DNA of 64,000 nt from Oreocharis arfaki. Lineage: Eukaryota > Chordata > Aves > Passeriformes > Paramythiidae. Numbering within the stretch: the stretch's first letter is position 1; every line of letters begins with the position of its first letter. Shown here piece after piece: positions 24,337 to 34,465 of the stretch. Where the stretch lies: NCBI GenBank assembly GCA_013398015.1, contig VZRR01012437.1, forward strand, positions 187,804-251,803, read 5' to 3'. Both the position numbers and the translations under genes were made by a program. The notes below the pieces were generated by a model that was given only the letters and a program-made list of their open reading frames with translations, had not been told where the DNA came from and ran no database searches.

Positions 24337-26956
24337 CTAGGAAAAAAAACCAAATCTTCAAAGACAAAACTTAAAGGCATAAAATTAAGTAAGTTGCATA
24401 AAAATATGCCACACCAGCCAACATTCCCTTAGAGAATCTGTCTTTGCAGTCAATGACCTTCCTAGGAAGGCAGCATCATGTATTAGGCAGGAAGCCTCTA
24501 CCTTTAATTTTGCTGGGCTGATCTTCCCCCCCACCCCATATGAAGCATTCTGGTATTTGAGTGAAGTACTGTAGTTAATATATTTTAAATATATTCTATT
24601 TGTGTCCTGCCTGTCAGAAGGACTTACTAATTACTAATTTTATCATCAGTAGCAGAACAGTCTCTATGCCAGTGGTTGCATGCTGTGTATTTTGAACACC
24701 CAGGATAAAGATCAGGTAATTCAGGTCACTTTAAAAGAAGCAACTTGGACTACTACATCAGAATCAAAGTTACTATGGTTTAAACCTATCTACAGAGCAA
24801 TAATTTGATCTTTAAAGCGGCACAACTGTAATTGCCTCCACAAACACTCAGATAATCACAGTACAAGATAATCACACACTGCAATAGTGGTAATCATATT
24901 ATGTACACAAGATAAATAAAAAGTGTTATTACAGTAAATGAGATGTTTAAAGGATTAGGGTCTAAAATGTGGAAATTGCATAAAATACCCTGACAAGCTA
25001 AAATGTTCATTTAAAAAACACAACTCTGCATTAGCATAGGCACATACAAGTAGCTGTACAAAGTGAAGGCTTACAGATTACCTATGATATAGGATGCTGG
25101 GTCAAAACAGTCTTTGGGGCTGGCTTGTGTAGGAATGAGCCAGGTTAGAGCAGCACTCTTTTCACAGTATTGGTCCTGAATAAACCCACGGATCTGAGCG
25201 TAGTATGTTCTTCCATCCTGCTCATCAACCACCGAAACAACATCTCCAATTTGATAGTATACGCCCTAGAAGACACACAAATGACACTGAAATCAAACAA
25301 CCTGATTTTGTCAGCTTCACTTCACATTCTGATTCATATCTTAAGTATCAGTACTCTAAATTATACCAGTCTTGAAAGGCAGCTTCAATTCAGTCACATG
25401 CAAAAGAATGGTGTTTGTTTTTAAAGAAGAGAAAAAGAACACAAAAAAACCTGAACAACCCCATTCACAACAACACTGCAAAGTATCAAAGTAGCAACAT
25501 TTCGCATAAGGAGGTTAAGTAGAAGTTTTGACATAATTCTTAGGAATTTCTGATAAAAAACAAACACACAAGACAGTAATTATTTTCTGAACTGGTCAAC
25601 AGCAAACAAGAGATTCATCTGGGACACCAGGCATAAAGCATCAGGTCCCTGGAGAGTACATGGAATCTCAGCCCACCACTGGCTGTGCAGTCTCCCACTG
25701 CCGATCTTGACTTTTTTTTGGGGTGGGGAAAGGGGGAAAAAACCAATTTGTTTGCTTGTACTGCTGGGAAACAAAAGCAAATTTCAGAACTTTAAAACAC
25801 TAACGCCTTGGCACGCTGATAAAGCTGCTCCCAAGCATGAACGTGAGAAAGCTCCCTCTTGCTTCACTGCAAGTGCCAACAGATCTTGCTCCCAGGCTGT
25901 TTGAACCTGCTTGCACCAGCTCTGAAATGGGAGCCAGCTGAGATGTTGGGGCACTGCAACCTCTACGGGCAACATGTTCTGTGCCTAAGGTAGGAAACAT
26001 CACACAAATCTAAATACTCATCTCCAGTCACTTTTGCTTGACCTCTGCACAGGGCAAGTTAAGTTTAAAAATGCTGACTGCAATAATTAAAAAAAAAAAA
26101 GAGATGCATTTTTTCTTAGCAGAGAAAAACCTGGGAAAATGGTAACTATTTAAACTACTTAGGTAAACTACCTTGCAAGACTTAACGGCAGTAACTGTGG
26201 CAAACCAAAATCCTACATAACTCTTAGACAAGGGAGAACAGTTTCTGTGACTATATCCCTAGTGCTTTCACTGTCCATGATAATTCTTGGAATTGGAAAC
26301 AGAAACAGGATAATCATTTTTGCAAATAGATTTGCATACACCATACCTTATAGAAGATTGATTCTGCTGTAATTATAGTGGATACGGACTCGGGAGCCTT
26401 GATGGGCTAAGAAAAGAACACAGAAACAGAAAATCAAGAGCAAAGTTCCAGAAATTGTTTTTCCTTTTAGACAACATACAGATTATCCTCTAAGAAAACT
26501 AGCACACATTTCTACTTTAAAGTTCAAAACAACACAGCTAACGTTTTCATCCTCAGGATTTTACGTGGAGAAGCGAGTGCTGAACTCCCATGACTGTTTT
26601 CTCTTTCCTCTCCTCCCGCGGGCTCCGCGTCCGCCCCAGCCCGGCACAGGCTCCCGGCCCACCCGCAGCCCCGCGCTCTGCCACGCACCGCCTTACATTT
26701 TTTAGCTTGAAGATGTGCCGCCTGCCCTTGCCCTTCGTGGAAACCTTCTTCTCGGCGGCGGGCGCAGACTTGTACTTGGTGTTCCTGAGCCGCGCGGAGC
26801 GGCGGTGGATCTCCTGCTTGCTCTGTGGGGAATAGCGGGATGAACACACGGGGGACAGCCCGAGCACCCCGGCCCCGCCCTGGCCCTCCCGGCCCCGGCG
26901 GCTCCACCACCCTCACCCTCGGCCTCCTCACCTGCTTCCCGCCGCCGCCGCCGCCA
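24146..26956 (-). CDS. GATAD1: GATAD1, GATA zinc finger domain protein 1 (exon 1 mostly lost in gap)
   Basis: GATAD1 is a nuclear chromatin reader-type protein linked to H3K4me3 promoters and to KDM5A/SIN3B/EMSY-containing deacetylase complexes (family knowledge). Minus-strand exons: 26932-26956 (3' end of exon 1), 26697-26822, 26347-26406, 25082-25265, 24146-24336, with the stop at 24146-24148. Exons 2-5 give 187 residues, nearly identical to the human sequence I remember: the basic segment SKQEIHRRSARLRNTKYKS then KGKGRRHIFKLKN, a central domain with YYQIGDVVSVVDEQDG, and a C-terminus ending in ANNL. The exon 1 fragment reads six Gly then Lys-Gln, matching the human Gly run before SKQEIH. 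The N-terminus with the Cys-x2-Cys finger falls in the gap at 26957-26992 and is absent from flanking sequence, so this is an assembly loss and not a gene defect. Phases agree at every junction. Confidence 0.97.
25082..25265 (-). CDS. GATAD1: GATAD1 exon 4
   Basis: It encodes GVYYQIGDVVSVVDEQDGRT, then YYAQIRGFIQDQYCEKSAAL and TWLIPTQASPKDCFDPASYI, the core of the C-terminal domain, a BAH-like fold by my recollection. The acceptor is CTTCTAG and the donor is ATAG|GTAATC on the minus strand. Confidence 0.97.
26347..26406 (-). CDS. GATAD1: GATAD1 exon 3
   Basis: This 60-base exon encodes exactly 20 residues, PIKAPESVSTIITAESIFYK, identical to the human segment I remember. It is phase 0 at both ends, with donor AAG|GTATGG and acceptor TTCTTAG. 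Confidence 0.97.
26697..26822 (-). CDS. GATAD1: GATAD1 exon 2
   Basis: It encodes 42 residues from SKQEIHRRSARLRNTKYKS to KGKGRRHIFKLKN, rich in Lys/Arg and probably a nuclear-targeting and DNA- or histone-proximal segment. The Ser at 26766-26768 corresponds to human Ser102, whose Pro substitution is linked to dilated cardiomyopathy as I recall; here it is Ser. The donor is AAT|GTAAGG and the acceptor is CCCCACAG. Confidence 0.97.
26932..26956 (-). CDS. GATAD1: GATAD1 exon 1, 3' end only
   Basis: The last 25 bases of exon 1 encode six Gly, Lys and Gln, followed by donor CAG|GTGAGG on the minus strand. The exon runs into the N tract. Start codon and zinc finger are not in the assembled sequence. 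Confidence 0.85.
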
Positions 26957-26992
26957 NNNNNNNNNNNNNNNNNNNNNNNNNNNNNNNNNNNN
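26957..26992. other. Assembly gap (36 N)
   Basis: There are 36 N bases inside the GC-rich first exon of GATAD1. A gap this size could hold only 12 codons, yet human exon 1 encodes roughly 83 residues, so the gap length is probably a placeholder and more than 200 bases are missing. Confidence 0.9.
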
Positions 26993-27145
26993 GGAGCAGC
27001 GGGGCCGGCCCTGCCCTCTGCTGGCGGCGGCCGTGCCCCGGCCCCGCAGACGAGCGGGTCCCGGCCGTCGCAGGGCGCTGCTCTCGCCTCGGAGCCGTGG
27101 CACAGAGAGCGGTGTCTCGTTTGTCAGCGGGGAGGCCCGATGCGT

Positions 27146-27531
27146 GCAGGTGGGGCTGTTCAGCCCGGAGAAGAGAAAGGGTGTGTGGAGACTTCGCAGC
27201 ATCTTCCAGTATCTGTAGAGGCCCTACAGGGAAGCCAGAGAGGGACTTTTCGTCAGGAACAGCAGTGACAGGACAGGGGGGAATGGGTACAAGTTGAAAG
27301 ATTAAAAATTTAGATGAGATATTAGGAAGAAATTCTCTACTGTGAGTGTGCTGAGAGACTGAAACAGTTTGCCCAGGGAGGCCGTGGATGCCTCAACCCT
27401 GGCAGTGTGCAAAACCGTGCTGGATAAGGCCTTGAGCAACCTGGTCTCATGGGAGGTGTCCCTGCTCATGGCAGGGGGGGTGGGACTAGATGATCTTTAA
27501 GGCAGCTTCCGACCCTTAACATTCTGTTACC
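27146..27531 (+). mobile_element. CR1 LINE, 5'-truncated copy
   Basis: It contains the standard CR1 3' text in order: CTGTTCAGCCCGGAGAAGAG, CTTCCAGTATCTG, GTGACAGGACAGG, TTTGCCCAGGGAGGCCGTGG, CTGCTCATGGCAGG and GGACTAGATGATCTTTAAGG. The tail ends at ACATTCTGTTA. It begins about 150 bases upstream of the GATAD1 gap. Confidence 0.9.
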
Positions 27532-27730
27532 GTATGCAGCAGAAGCTGCCTCTGGTTCCATTCCTGGTTGCAGGGGACACCAGATGCTGTCATCCAAGGA
27601 TTTACAGCTGTCACTCTTCCTGCTCAACAGAAAATCAGAGGACAGGAGATGGGCTGCAATGGTTGTCCTGATTCAGGAGAAAGTGTTGGTGGATCTTACC
27701 CTCAACATATCATTGAGGTTTGGCCATCAT

Positions 27731-27960
27731 TTAGATTAGATATTTGGAAAAAATCCTCTACTTTGAAGGTGGTGAGGCACTGGAACAGGCTGCCCAGAGA
27801 AGTTGTGGATGCCCCATCCCTGGAGCTGTTCAAGGTCAGGTTGGGTGGGGCTCTGAACAACCTGGTCTAATGGAAGGTGATCCTGCCCGTGATACGGGTG
27901 GTTGGAACTAGATGATCTTCAAGGTTCCCTTCAAACACAAACCACTCTATGATTCTATGA
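27731..27960 (+). mobile_element. CR1 LINE, second 5'-truncated copy
   Basis: It contains GTGAGGCACTGGAACAGG, CTGCCCAGAGAAGTTGTGG and GGAACTAGATGATCTTCAAGG, and ends with the diagnostic tail CTCTATGATTCTATGA. It has the same orientation as the copy at 27146, with about 200 bases of unrelated sequence between them. Confidence 0.93.
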
Positions 27961-30635
27961 ACCGCCCTCTTGCATGGAACCTCAGTCATGTATCAAATAG
28001 TTTAAAAGTCCAGGGAATGAATGAAAGCCTTTGTGAAGCTTTGAGAGCCATGGCTCTAACAGCGGTTCCTTACCTAGCGCCACTCACATGGCCCCTGGCT
28101 GTCCTGTGTAGATGTTTCTCTAGACTGATGTTATGAAAGAAACGCCCAGTCATGCATGAGGATTTGCAGTCCCTTACTTCCCATAGTCAGGTTCCATCCT
28201 TAGAGTTTATTTAGACCTTCTTTGGTGCAAATGAAATTGATGTTTGTCTTGTCCTCAGTGGACACACTTAGCCGTAATTCGCAGGGATCTATTAACAGAT
28301 ATTCCCCTCATGCGGCGTGCACTGGATGCAGGATGTGCCTGGGTTGGCACTGGCTCATGCACATCCATGTTTAACCTTTAGCATGCCTCTTTCACAGCAG
28401 CTTTGACTTCCTTGTCTCAGGTGCCAAAATTATTTCTCAATTTTGATTTAAATCCTGATTTACCTTCATCTCTTTTCAAGCTCTTTATACTTACCGGGTG
28501 CAATTGTTTTGTTTTCTGCTTCTTCAGTGCATCTCTCAATAGTTGTATCTTGCAGATCAGTGATCTCTCAGAGCCCTTAAGCTCTTCCCACCACTTATTT
28601 TTGCAGCTTCTGCCTGCTTTTGTTTCCAACCGCCCACCTCAGCAGTCCTTCACTGCTGGGGTCCTCTCACTGCTATCACGTTGGCATAGCATCACTAGTC
28701 TGCGTAGAAACGGGCTGGAAATGAGTGACAGTGTCCATTTCTGTCCAGGTAAGTACGTAATACTTTGTGGAGGTTTTCACTTTGTGAATTTCTATAAGAT
28801 CTATTGTTAATGGATAGCAAACAAAATTGGCAATAGTTGTTTTTTTCAACTCTAGTTCTACCATCTTCCTGACTCCTGGCTTCTAACCCCTTTCTGAAAC
28901 CATGTGCGTGGTCTTTTCTGTCACAAATGTAGAATGTGTGTGGTTTACATACCTGTGTATACTCAAGGAAATATGCTACTGTATATTGTTGATAATTTAC
29001 CCACTGTGATTATTCTTTCTGCTTTAAAATAATAACTTGAATAAAAACCCCCAAATCAATAAAGCTCAAGCTTTAAGAAACCTAATCTGAGGTTATACTT
29101 TAAGACAATTCAAAAATGGTTTAGATGACAATTTTTATGTTGTCAGAAAGAGTTTAAGATCAGTATTTCTTGACAAGTGTGGTTCTGTCATTTCAATGGA
29201 ACCACAGTAAAACAACACCTTGAGATTACAGTGTTCTTGGTATGATTATTCTGTTGGCCTTGTGTAAGACCAGAGAGGCAGGGATTGCTGACAGTGCTGT
29301 CTGATCACCCCCTACCCTCCCTGGAAGGTGACACAAGGAATAGGGCTTAGGATGTTTTGTGAAAAATTAAACCCAGCACGTCTGTTACCTTAGCTAGGCA
29401 ATAGCTGAAATGTTTTGATGGGAGAGTTGCTGAATATGTGGTAGGTATGGGTAGAAGGAGAGGTGGGGCTTAGGACTTCCTAAAGTACCCCTCTTTCTAG
29501 AGGATCCCAAGCCTTACAACATCGATTCTAAATTTTGAGCATCCTCTTCAGTTTCCTGATTCTCCTTAACAGAACCAGCCTCGCTTTGGAGCCGAAGTGG
29601 GCTGACTCAGTCTGTGGCCTGATTAGAAGTGCCTGATGCAGCTGAGGTATTTTGCACAGTGTAAGCTCAGCTAAAGTTGCGGAGTAAATGTTTTGTTCCA
29701 ATGAATGTGTATTTTCACTTTATTTTATTTTTACCCCAATAAGAGAAAGAGCTGCCCTTTGGAGTCATCAGAGCCCATCCCTGCTCTGCGAAACTTCCAA
29801 TGTAGACTCCACAAAGAAGCGGAGAAAATAAAACGTCGGCTCCACCTGTGGAGGGGGACTGTGCTGGAGACACACTGGCTGTCAGTGCACAACTGTTTCT
29901 TCTTGGGAGCTCTTGGGGAGAGTGGTTTTTATTGGAAGTGATGCACATCTGCACACACTGCTCATTTCCTGCTTCAGCAGCTGAATTGTTCTGCAGTGGA
30001 TTTAATTGCATTGCTTCCTCCTAGCTTCTTACTGCTATCCTACAGTCAGCTGGCTCACAGCTGAAGAATCCTTTATTCTTATTACGAGTGTGTCACTGTT
30101 CCACAGTCAGCTGCAGAGGATGCACCTGGAGTGCTTCTCCAGAAATATTTGTGTTGTAAATGCATGAAATTTGGTATGAATCTGATGGACTGGTGCACTC
30201 TGCATTTCCACATGGTTCTGTTTTAAGGTTCTGTACTTAACACCTCTCCTGTGAGAAAAGCAGCTTTTATTCCCTTAATTCCCAGAGCCACAACTGATGC
30301 TATTCTCGAGATGTGTTGTAGTTACTACTTGCATAAGTAACATGCATCTGTCTTTGCAGCTTCTGGGTCTTAATTAATCATTCAAGCTTGTGGTAGAGTC
30401 AAGAATTAACCCTGGATTTTGTGAGGTCTTTGGTTTTCGGCCTTCATGAAGGACATGGGTAAGTAAAGCAATAGCAGAGATGACATAAAACGACCACGAG
30501 TACTTGGTTCTTTCAAAGCATGTTAAAGCTTTGTCTGTCTCTTGAGCCAGACAATTGCTTGTAAAGAAACCAGCTATCATTGTGTCCACGTTTTGGCTTC
30601 TGTTCTTACCAGCTTCCCTGAGTAGTACAGTGGGA
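27961..30635. other. Spacer between GATAD1 and ANKIB1
   Basis: No conserved exon is seen. The 135-codon plus frame at 28403-28810 is hydrophobic and low in information, with no recognisable motif, and I treat it as chance. No tRNA- or rRNA-like sequence was recognised. Confidence 0.6.
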
Positions 30636-30639
30636 TGCC

Positions 30640-30842
30640 TTCTGTGAGGGTGCTGAGGCACTGGAACAGGTTTCCCAGAGAAGCTGGGAAAGCTCCATCA
30701 CTGGAAGTGTGCAAGTGGCCAGGTTGGATGGAGCTCTGAACAGCTTGGTCTGGTGAAAGGTGTCCCTGTGCATGGAGGGGGATTGGAACAATATGGTCTT
30801 TAAGGTACCTTCCAACCCAAACCAGTCTGTGATTCCATCATC
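30640..30842 (+). mobile_element. CR1 LINE, third 5'-truncated copy
   Basis: It contains GTGCTGAGGCACTGGAACAGG-type text, TTTCCCAGAGAAGCTGGG, GTGTCCCTGTGCATGGAGGG, GGTCTTTAAGGTACCTTCC and AACCCAAACCAGTCTGTGATTCC. Only the last 200 bases of the element are present. Confidence 0.88.
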
Positions 30843-31495
30843 TTGGCATGCTTGGTGGAGGAAGTTGATGACATTACTGTAACGATGAACAAAACAGTTT
30901 AGTGCTGTTAATGTAACAGAGGCACTCTGGAATTTCCTGGTAACAATGGAGAATGGATATTAAGTGGCACTTAAGTAACACTAATTAACAGAGTCTTTCA
31001 CAAAAATTAGTCCCCCTCTCTTTAGCACCACTATTTGTAGTGACAAGGCATTACTCTACAAAGAACAACTACACAGTATGGTTGTAGCAATTAAGACCAA
31101 TTCTATTTTAGATTTTTTTCAAAGCTTAATGATGGTACCTTATATTTACAAATCAAAACATTCAACTTCCTACATAGTGTCCAACTAATCTGGCACAGGA
31201 CTGAACATATCCTAAAAATGTCTGTCAGCAGTCTCAAGGATCTGCTACAGTAAGTCTAAGATGTAATAAGACAGAACGGAATTAGTTTAAGTAATAAATG
31301 TTTAATCAAAGAATTTTACATATTATTAACAGCATTCATTTGGCCAAACATCTACATGGTTGTAGTATCCTACTTGTATATAAAGTGGGAATGTATCAAG
31401 TATAGACTATGAAAGTGCAAATAACAATTCAAGGTTAGAAGGTAATTTTTTTACATTATAAAATTAACAGGTTTACAAAATAGTCTTGCCAAACT

Positions 31496-33712
31496 TTTAT
31501 TTTTGAATTGTAAAGTCAATGACTATGGTGTTAAAATAAGTACCAAGAAAATACAAATTTAATAGGCTAATTTCATGCTCATAAGAGTAACACGGAAACA
31601 ATGGATATACTGCACAACCTAACCAAATTACAAAAAACCAGAACCCACAAACTTCACTATCTTCACAGAGAGCACTCTTACATATCTTACTGCAACTTTG
31701 CAAGACATCTCAATGCAATACACAATCTTTTTGTGAGAATCTTTCTATTCAGAAATTACCATTCAAGGAAGGTATGCGAGTTAAACAACTTTCAGACCAA
31801 TTCATGATGACAGTTCATGAAGGACCATTTTAGTTGAAGGACTTTATACCTAGAGGTATTTTTCAAGGGCTCAACATTATGTCAGGAGTAGGGTGGCTAG
31901 GGGAAAAGTTGGAAGATTATTTAGACTATTCTAATTCATTCTTTCTAAAGATGCTTGAAAAATGGACAAGGTTTTTATGGGGTAAGGGTAAAATATTCTT
32001 ATTTCATTTTTTATTAATATGAACCTCGTAATTGCAAGGTTCCAAAGCTGGATTTGCACGAATTAGTTACCAAAACACTCACTTGAACTCACAGTAATCA
32101 ATACATAAACTTTGCTATCATGACACTTGCCTATACACACTCAGTAGTAATAAACTTTTATATCATATCAACAAATCTCTGGTAACAGTTAAGCAAAACT
32201 TAAAATGGAGTGTATGTAATTTGCTCATGTTATGAAAGTTTTGATTATATGTAATTAAAACAGCCATTTGAACAACTTATTCTAGTTGTAATTACATACT
32301 GTACCATTGTATCTCACTAACTGTAGATTGATGCTTTTAAGCAAATCTAAAACCAGTATTTTTGTTTTCACGGTACAACAACTAGGAAAAGGTTTTTTTG
32401 TGGTTTGTTTTTTTTTTTTAAATTTTTTTTCTTCCACTAAACAGTAATCACACAGCAAATGAATATTGTGCAATTGAACAAATACCTAGTAGTGTTTTGT
32501 ATATGCAAAAACACTGACTGAACGTTTAGTTATTTACTGTAAAGGCAAGGCCATGGGTGGTTTTATGGAGGTCTTTGCAATTAATAGCATAGTTACTCCA
32601 GAACAAACACTGAATTTGAATTACTTGTTTAACTGTGGCAACTATCCAGTTGGGTTAGGCAAAGGCACCGTAACATGTTGAGCAGGATGTGTTATCTGAA
32701 CTTTTAATTGTGGGACTGGCTAACATATGAAAATTCTGTATTCCTATATTTTTATAAAATGTTATCATTAAAAGTAATTGCACTGTTAGTGCATAAAATG
32801 CTTTGTAGAATTATGAAAACAAAGAACTATGATTGCACTTCCATTAAAGTGTCTCTTAAAATACAGCATAGCTGTTGCTAACTCACTGTATTTTAATATT
32901 TAAAATAACTGTTTAACAGCAGCATTAGGTTTTATTAACTTAAGATACAGGCTACATTTAATTAAATGCAGTCACCATGGCAATATATGCCAGTTAAATT
33001 TAGAGAAGCATTGCTACCCAGTGGTTTCTTTCACTGCTAAGAATTGTGGGATTAGTTGGATAGAGTAACACTGCACTGTTTCATTAGGCTACTGCCAGTT
33101 AACTTCTCACAGTTTGGCACATTTGGACTGTAAATAGACATGAAAAAATCTTTGATTTTAAAGGGAAAGAATATCCCCTAAAACTTGTTCCTGGAGCAGT
33201 ACTACAGAGAAGCATTAAATACCTCCGTTCACACTGCTAACGAAAATGAAAAATGAGTAAGGAAAAGTTATGGAAAACAAAACCAAAATGCAAATGAACT
33301 GCTAGACGTTATTTTGGTGAAATAATGAGTTCTAAAAAATGGAATAAACTATTTCTTAGGAAAACCAACCAAAACAATCAGTGTAAGCCTTTAATCCGTA
33401 CTTTCAAGTTAAGGATCATCAACCTAAGGCTAAACAGATGCTGCATTGTATTAGGAATGTGGAATACAACCTACTTATTCCTTTCTCTTGAGAGCAAAAA
33501 GGCAAATACTACCTAGTTAAATGCAAAGGATATTCCTTGAAAGGTTCACATTATTATGAAGAACTACAATTCAAGGGAACTCCTAAATATCAGTTGTTAC
33601 GTCAGTGGTTACAACTGAGCTGCAATTATGTGGATCAAAGCCTCCATAATGCTTACTCCACATACTGTACCATCTGTCACTGCCATTTTTTTACTCCAGA
33701 TTTAGTTTTTAT
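31496..33712 (-). other. ANKIB1 3'UTR candidate
   Basis: An AT-rich non-coding stretch follows the ANKIB1 stop on the minus strand. Minus-strand AATAAA hexamers lie at 33708-33713 (overlapping the stop, too close to be the main signal), 32010-32015 and 31496-31501. The left limit given is the furthest of these. A 3'UTR of two or more kilobases fits what I recall of the human gene. Confidence 0.5.
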
Positions 33713-34465
33713 TCATACCAGATGCACATGTTCAGTCCATTCCTTTGAGGTTTGAGGAGTCTGACTTGAACTATCTCCTGAAGCATCTAGGGTGCTTGTT
33801 ACCTCCCTGTTATTATCACCAATTTGTGATACTGTTTCACTTGGAATAATGTTTTCTTCAGAAGTGCTTTCCTCTGTTTGGGTTCCTCTGCCTTCATTTT
33901 TGAGTGCATCCTCAAACAGTGCATGCTCTTCCTGAGGCTCCAGCCCTGTGTCTGTAAGATTTGGTTGCCCTGCTGACCCATCTTCAGTACTGGGTTGCTG
34001 TGACTCCTCATCTGTTTCTGTACTTGTTGAGGGGATTAGAGCAATACTCTGTGGGTTCATGTCATGAAACCAGGCCATAATATTTCCAAGTAGATTTTCA
34101 TTGGTATTGGGATCTTGGCTGCTGGAATCAGCATCGCTCGATGTTGAGTATAATCCGCTTCTTGTCTCGCTGCAGGGGTGCGAATGAAGACGATCGGCCG
34201 AGAAGGGATCACTGCCTGCACCCAGTCTCATCAGACTGTCACCGAGTTCCAGCAGCTCAGAGCTGCTCAAAGCACCCCGTGGGTTGTCTATACTTATGGG
34301 AGCAGAGTCCAGTCTTGTAGGCAAAGAGGTACCTATTGCTCCTAAAGATGCCTCATTATTTAGAAAGTCTCTAGTTTCTTCATCTATGGCCAAGCCAGAT
34401 TCTTGTAAAGACAGCTGAATAGCCAGCAGGATGTTTGGGTCATCTTCATCCAGAGAACTGAGAGC
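33713..34465 (-). CDS. ANKIB1: ANKIB1 last coding exon (UIM and acidic tail)
   Basis: It encodes 250 residues and the stop. It begins [20 protein letters not shown]. The UIM at 34400-34450 has the expected acidic run, central Ala, and Ser four residues further on. [20 protein letters not shown] is strongly conserved. The stretch after it differs much from the human sequence I recall, but the end (SSQTPQTS ... HVHLV) is kept. Confidence 0.96.
   Translation of the reverse strand, partial: ALSSLDEDDPNILLAIQLSLQESGLAIDEETRDFLNNEASLGAIGTSLPTRLDSAPISIDNPRGALSSSELLELGDSLMRLGAGSDPFSADRLHSHPCSETRSGLYSTSSDADSSSQDPNTNENLLGNIMAWFHDMNPQSIALIPSTSTETDEESQQPSTEDGSAGQPNLTDTGLEPQEEHALFEDALKNEGRGTQTEESTSEENIIPSETVSQIGDNNREVTSTLDASGDSSSQTPQTSKEWTEHVHLV

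Larger units (their letters stand above)
26580..27130 (-). promoter_or_regulatory. GC-rich CpG island at the GATAD1 promoter
   Basis: Sequence from about 26580 to 27130 is strongly GC- and CpG-rich against an AT-rich background and contains exon 2, the exon 1 remnant and the gap. This is the usual setting of a housekeeping-gene promoter. The transcription start itself cannot be seen. Confidence 0.7.

Noticed and set aside
26702..27268. Long GC-rich ORFs spanning the N tract on both strands
   Set aside because: Their length comes from GC-rich sequence lacking stop codons and from N being read as open. Only the GATAD1 exon 1 and 2 frame matches a known protein.
27541..27730. Sequence between the two upstream CR1 copies considered as part of one long CR1
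   Set aside because: It lacks CR1 text, and the first copy already reaches its 3' end at about 27531, so two separate insertions fit better.
28403..28810. 135-codon plus-strand ORF between GATAD1 and ANKIB1
   Set aside because: It is hydrophobic and low in information, with no motif and no promoter or splice support; a frame of this length is expected by chance in this much sequence.
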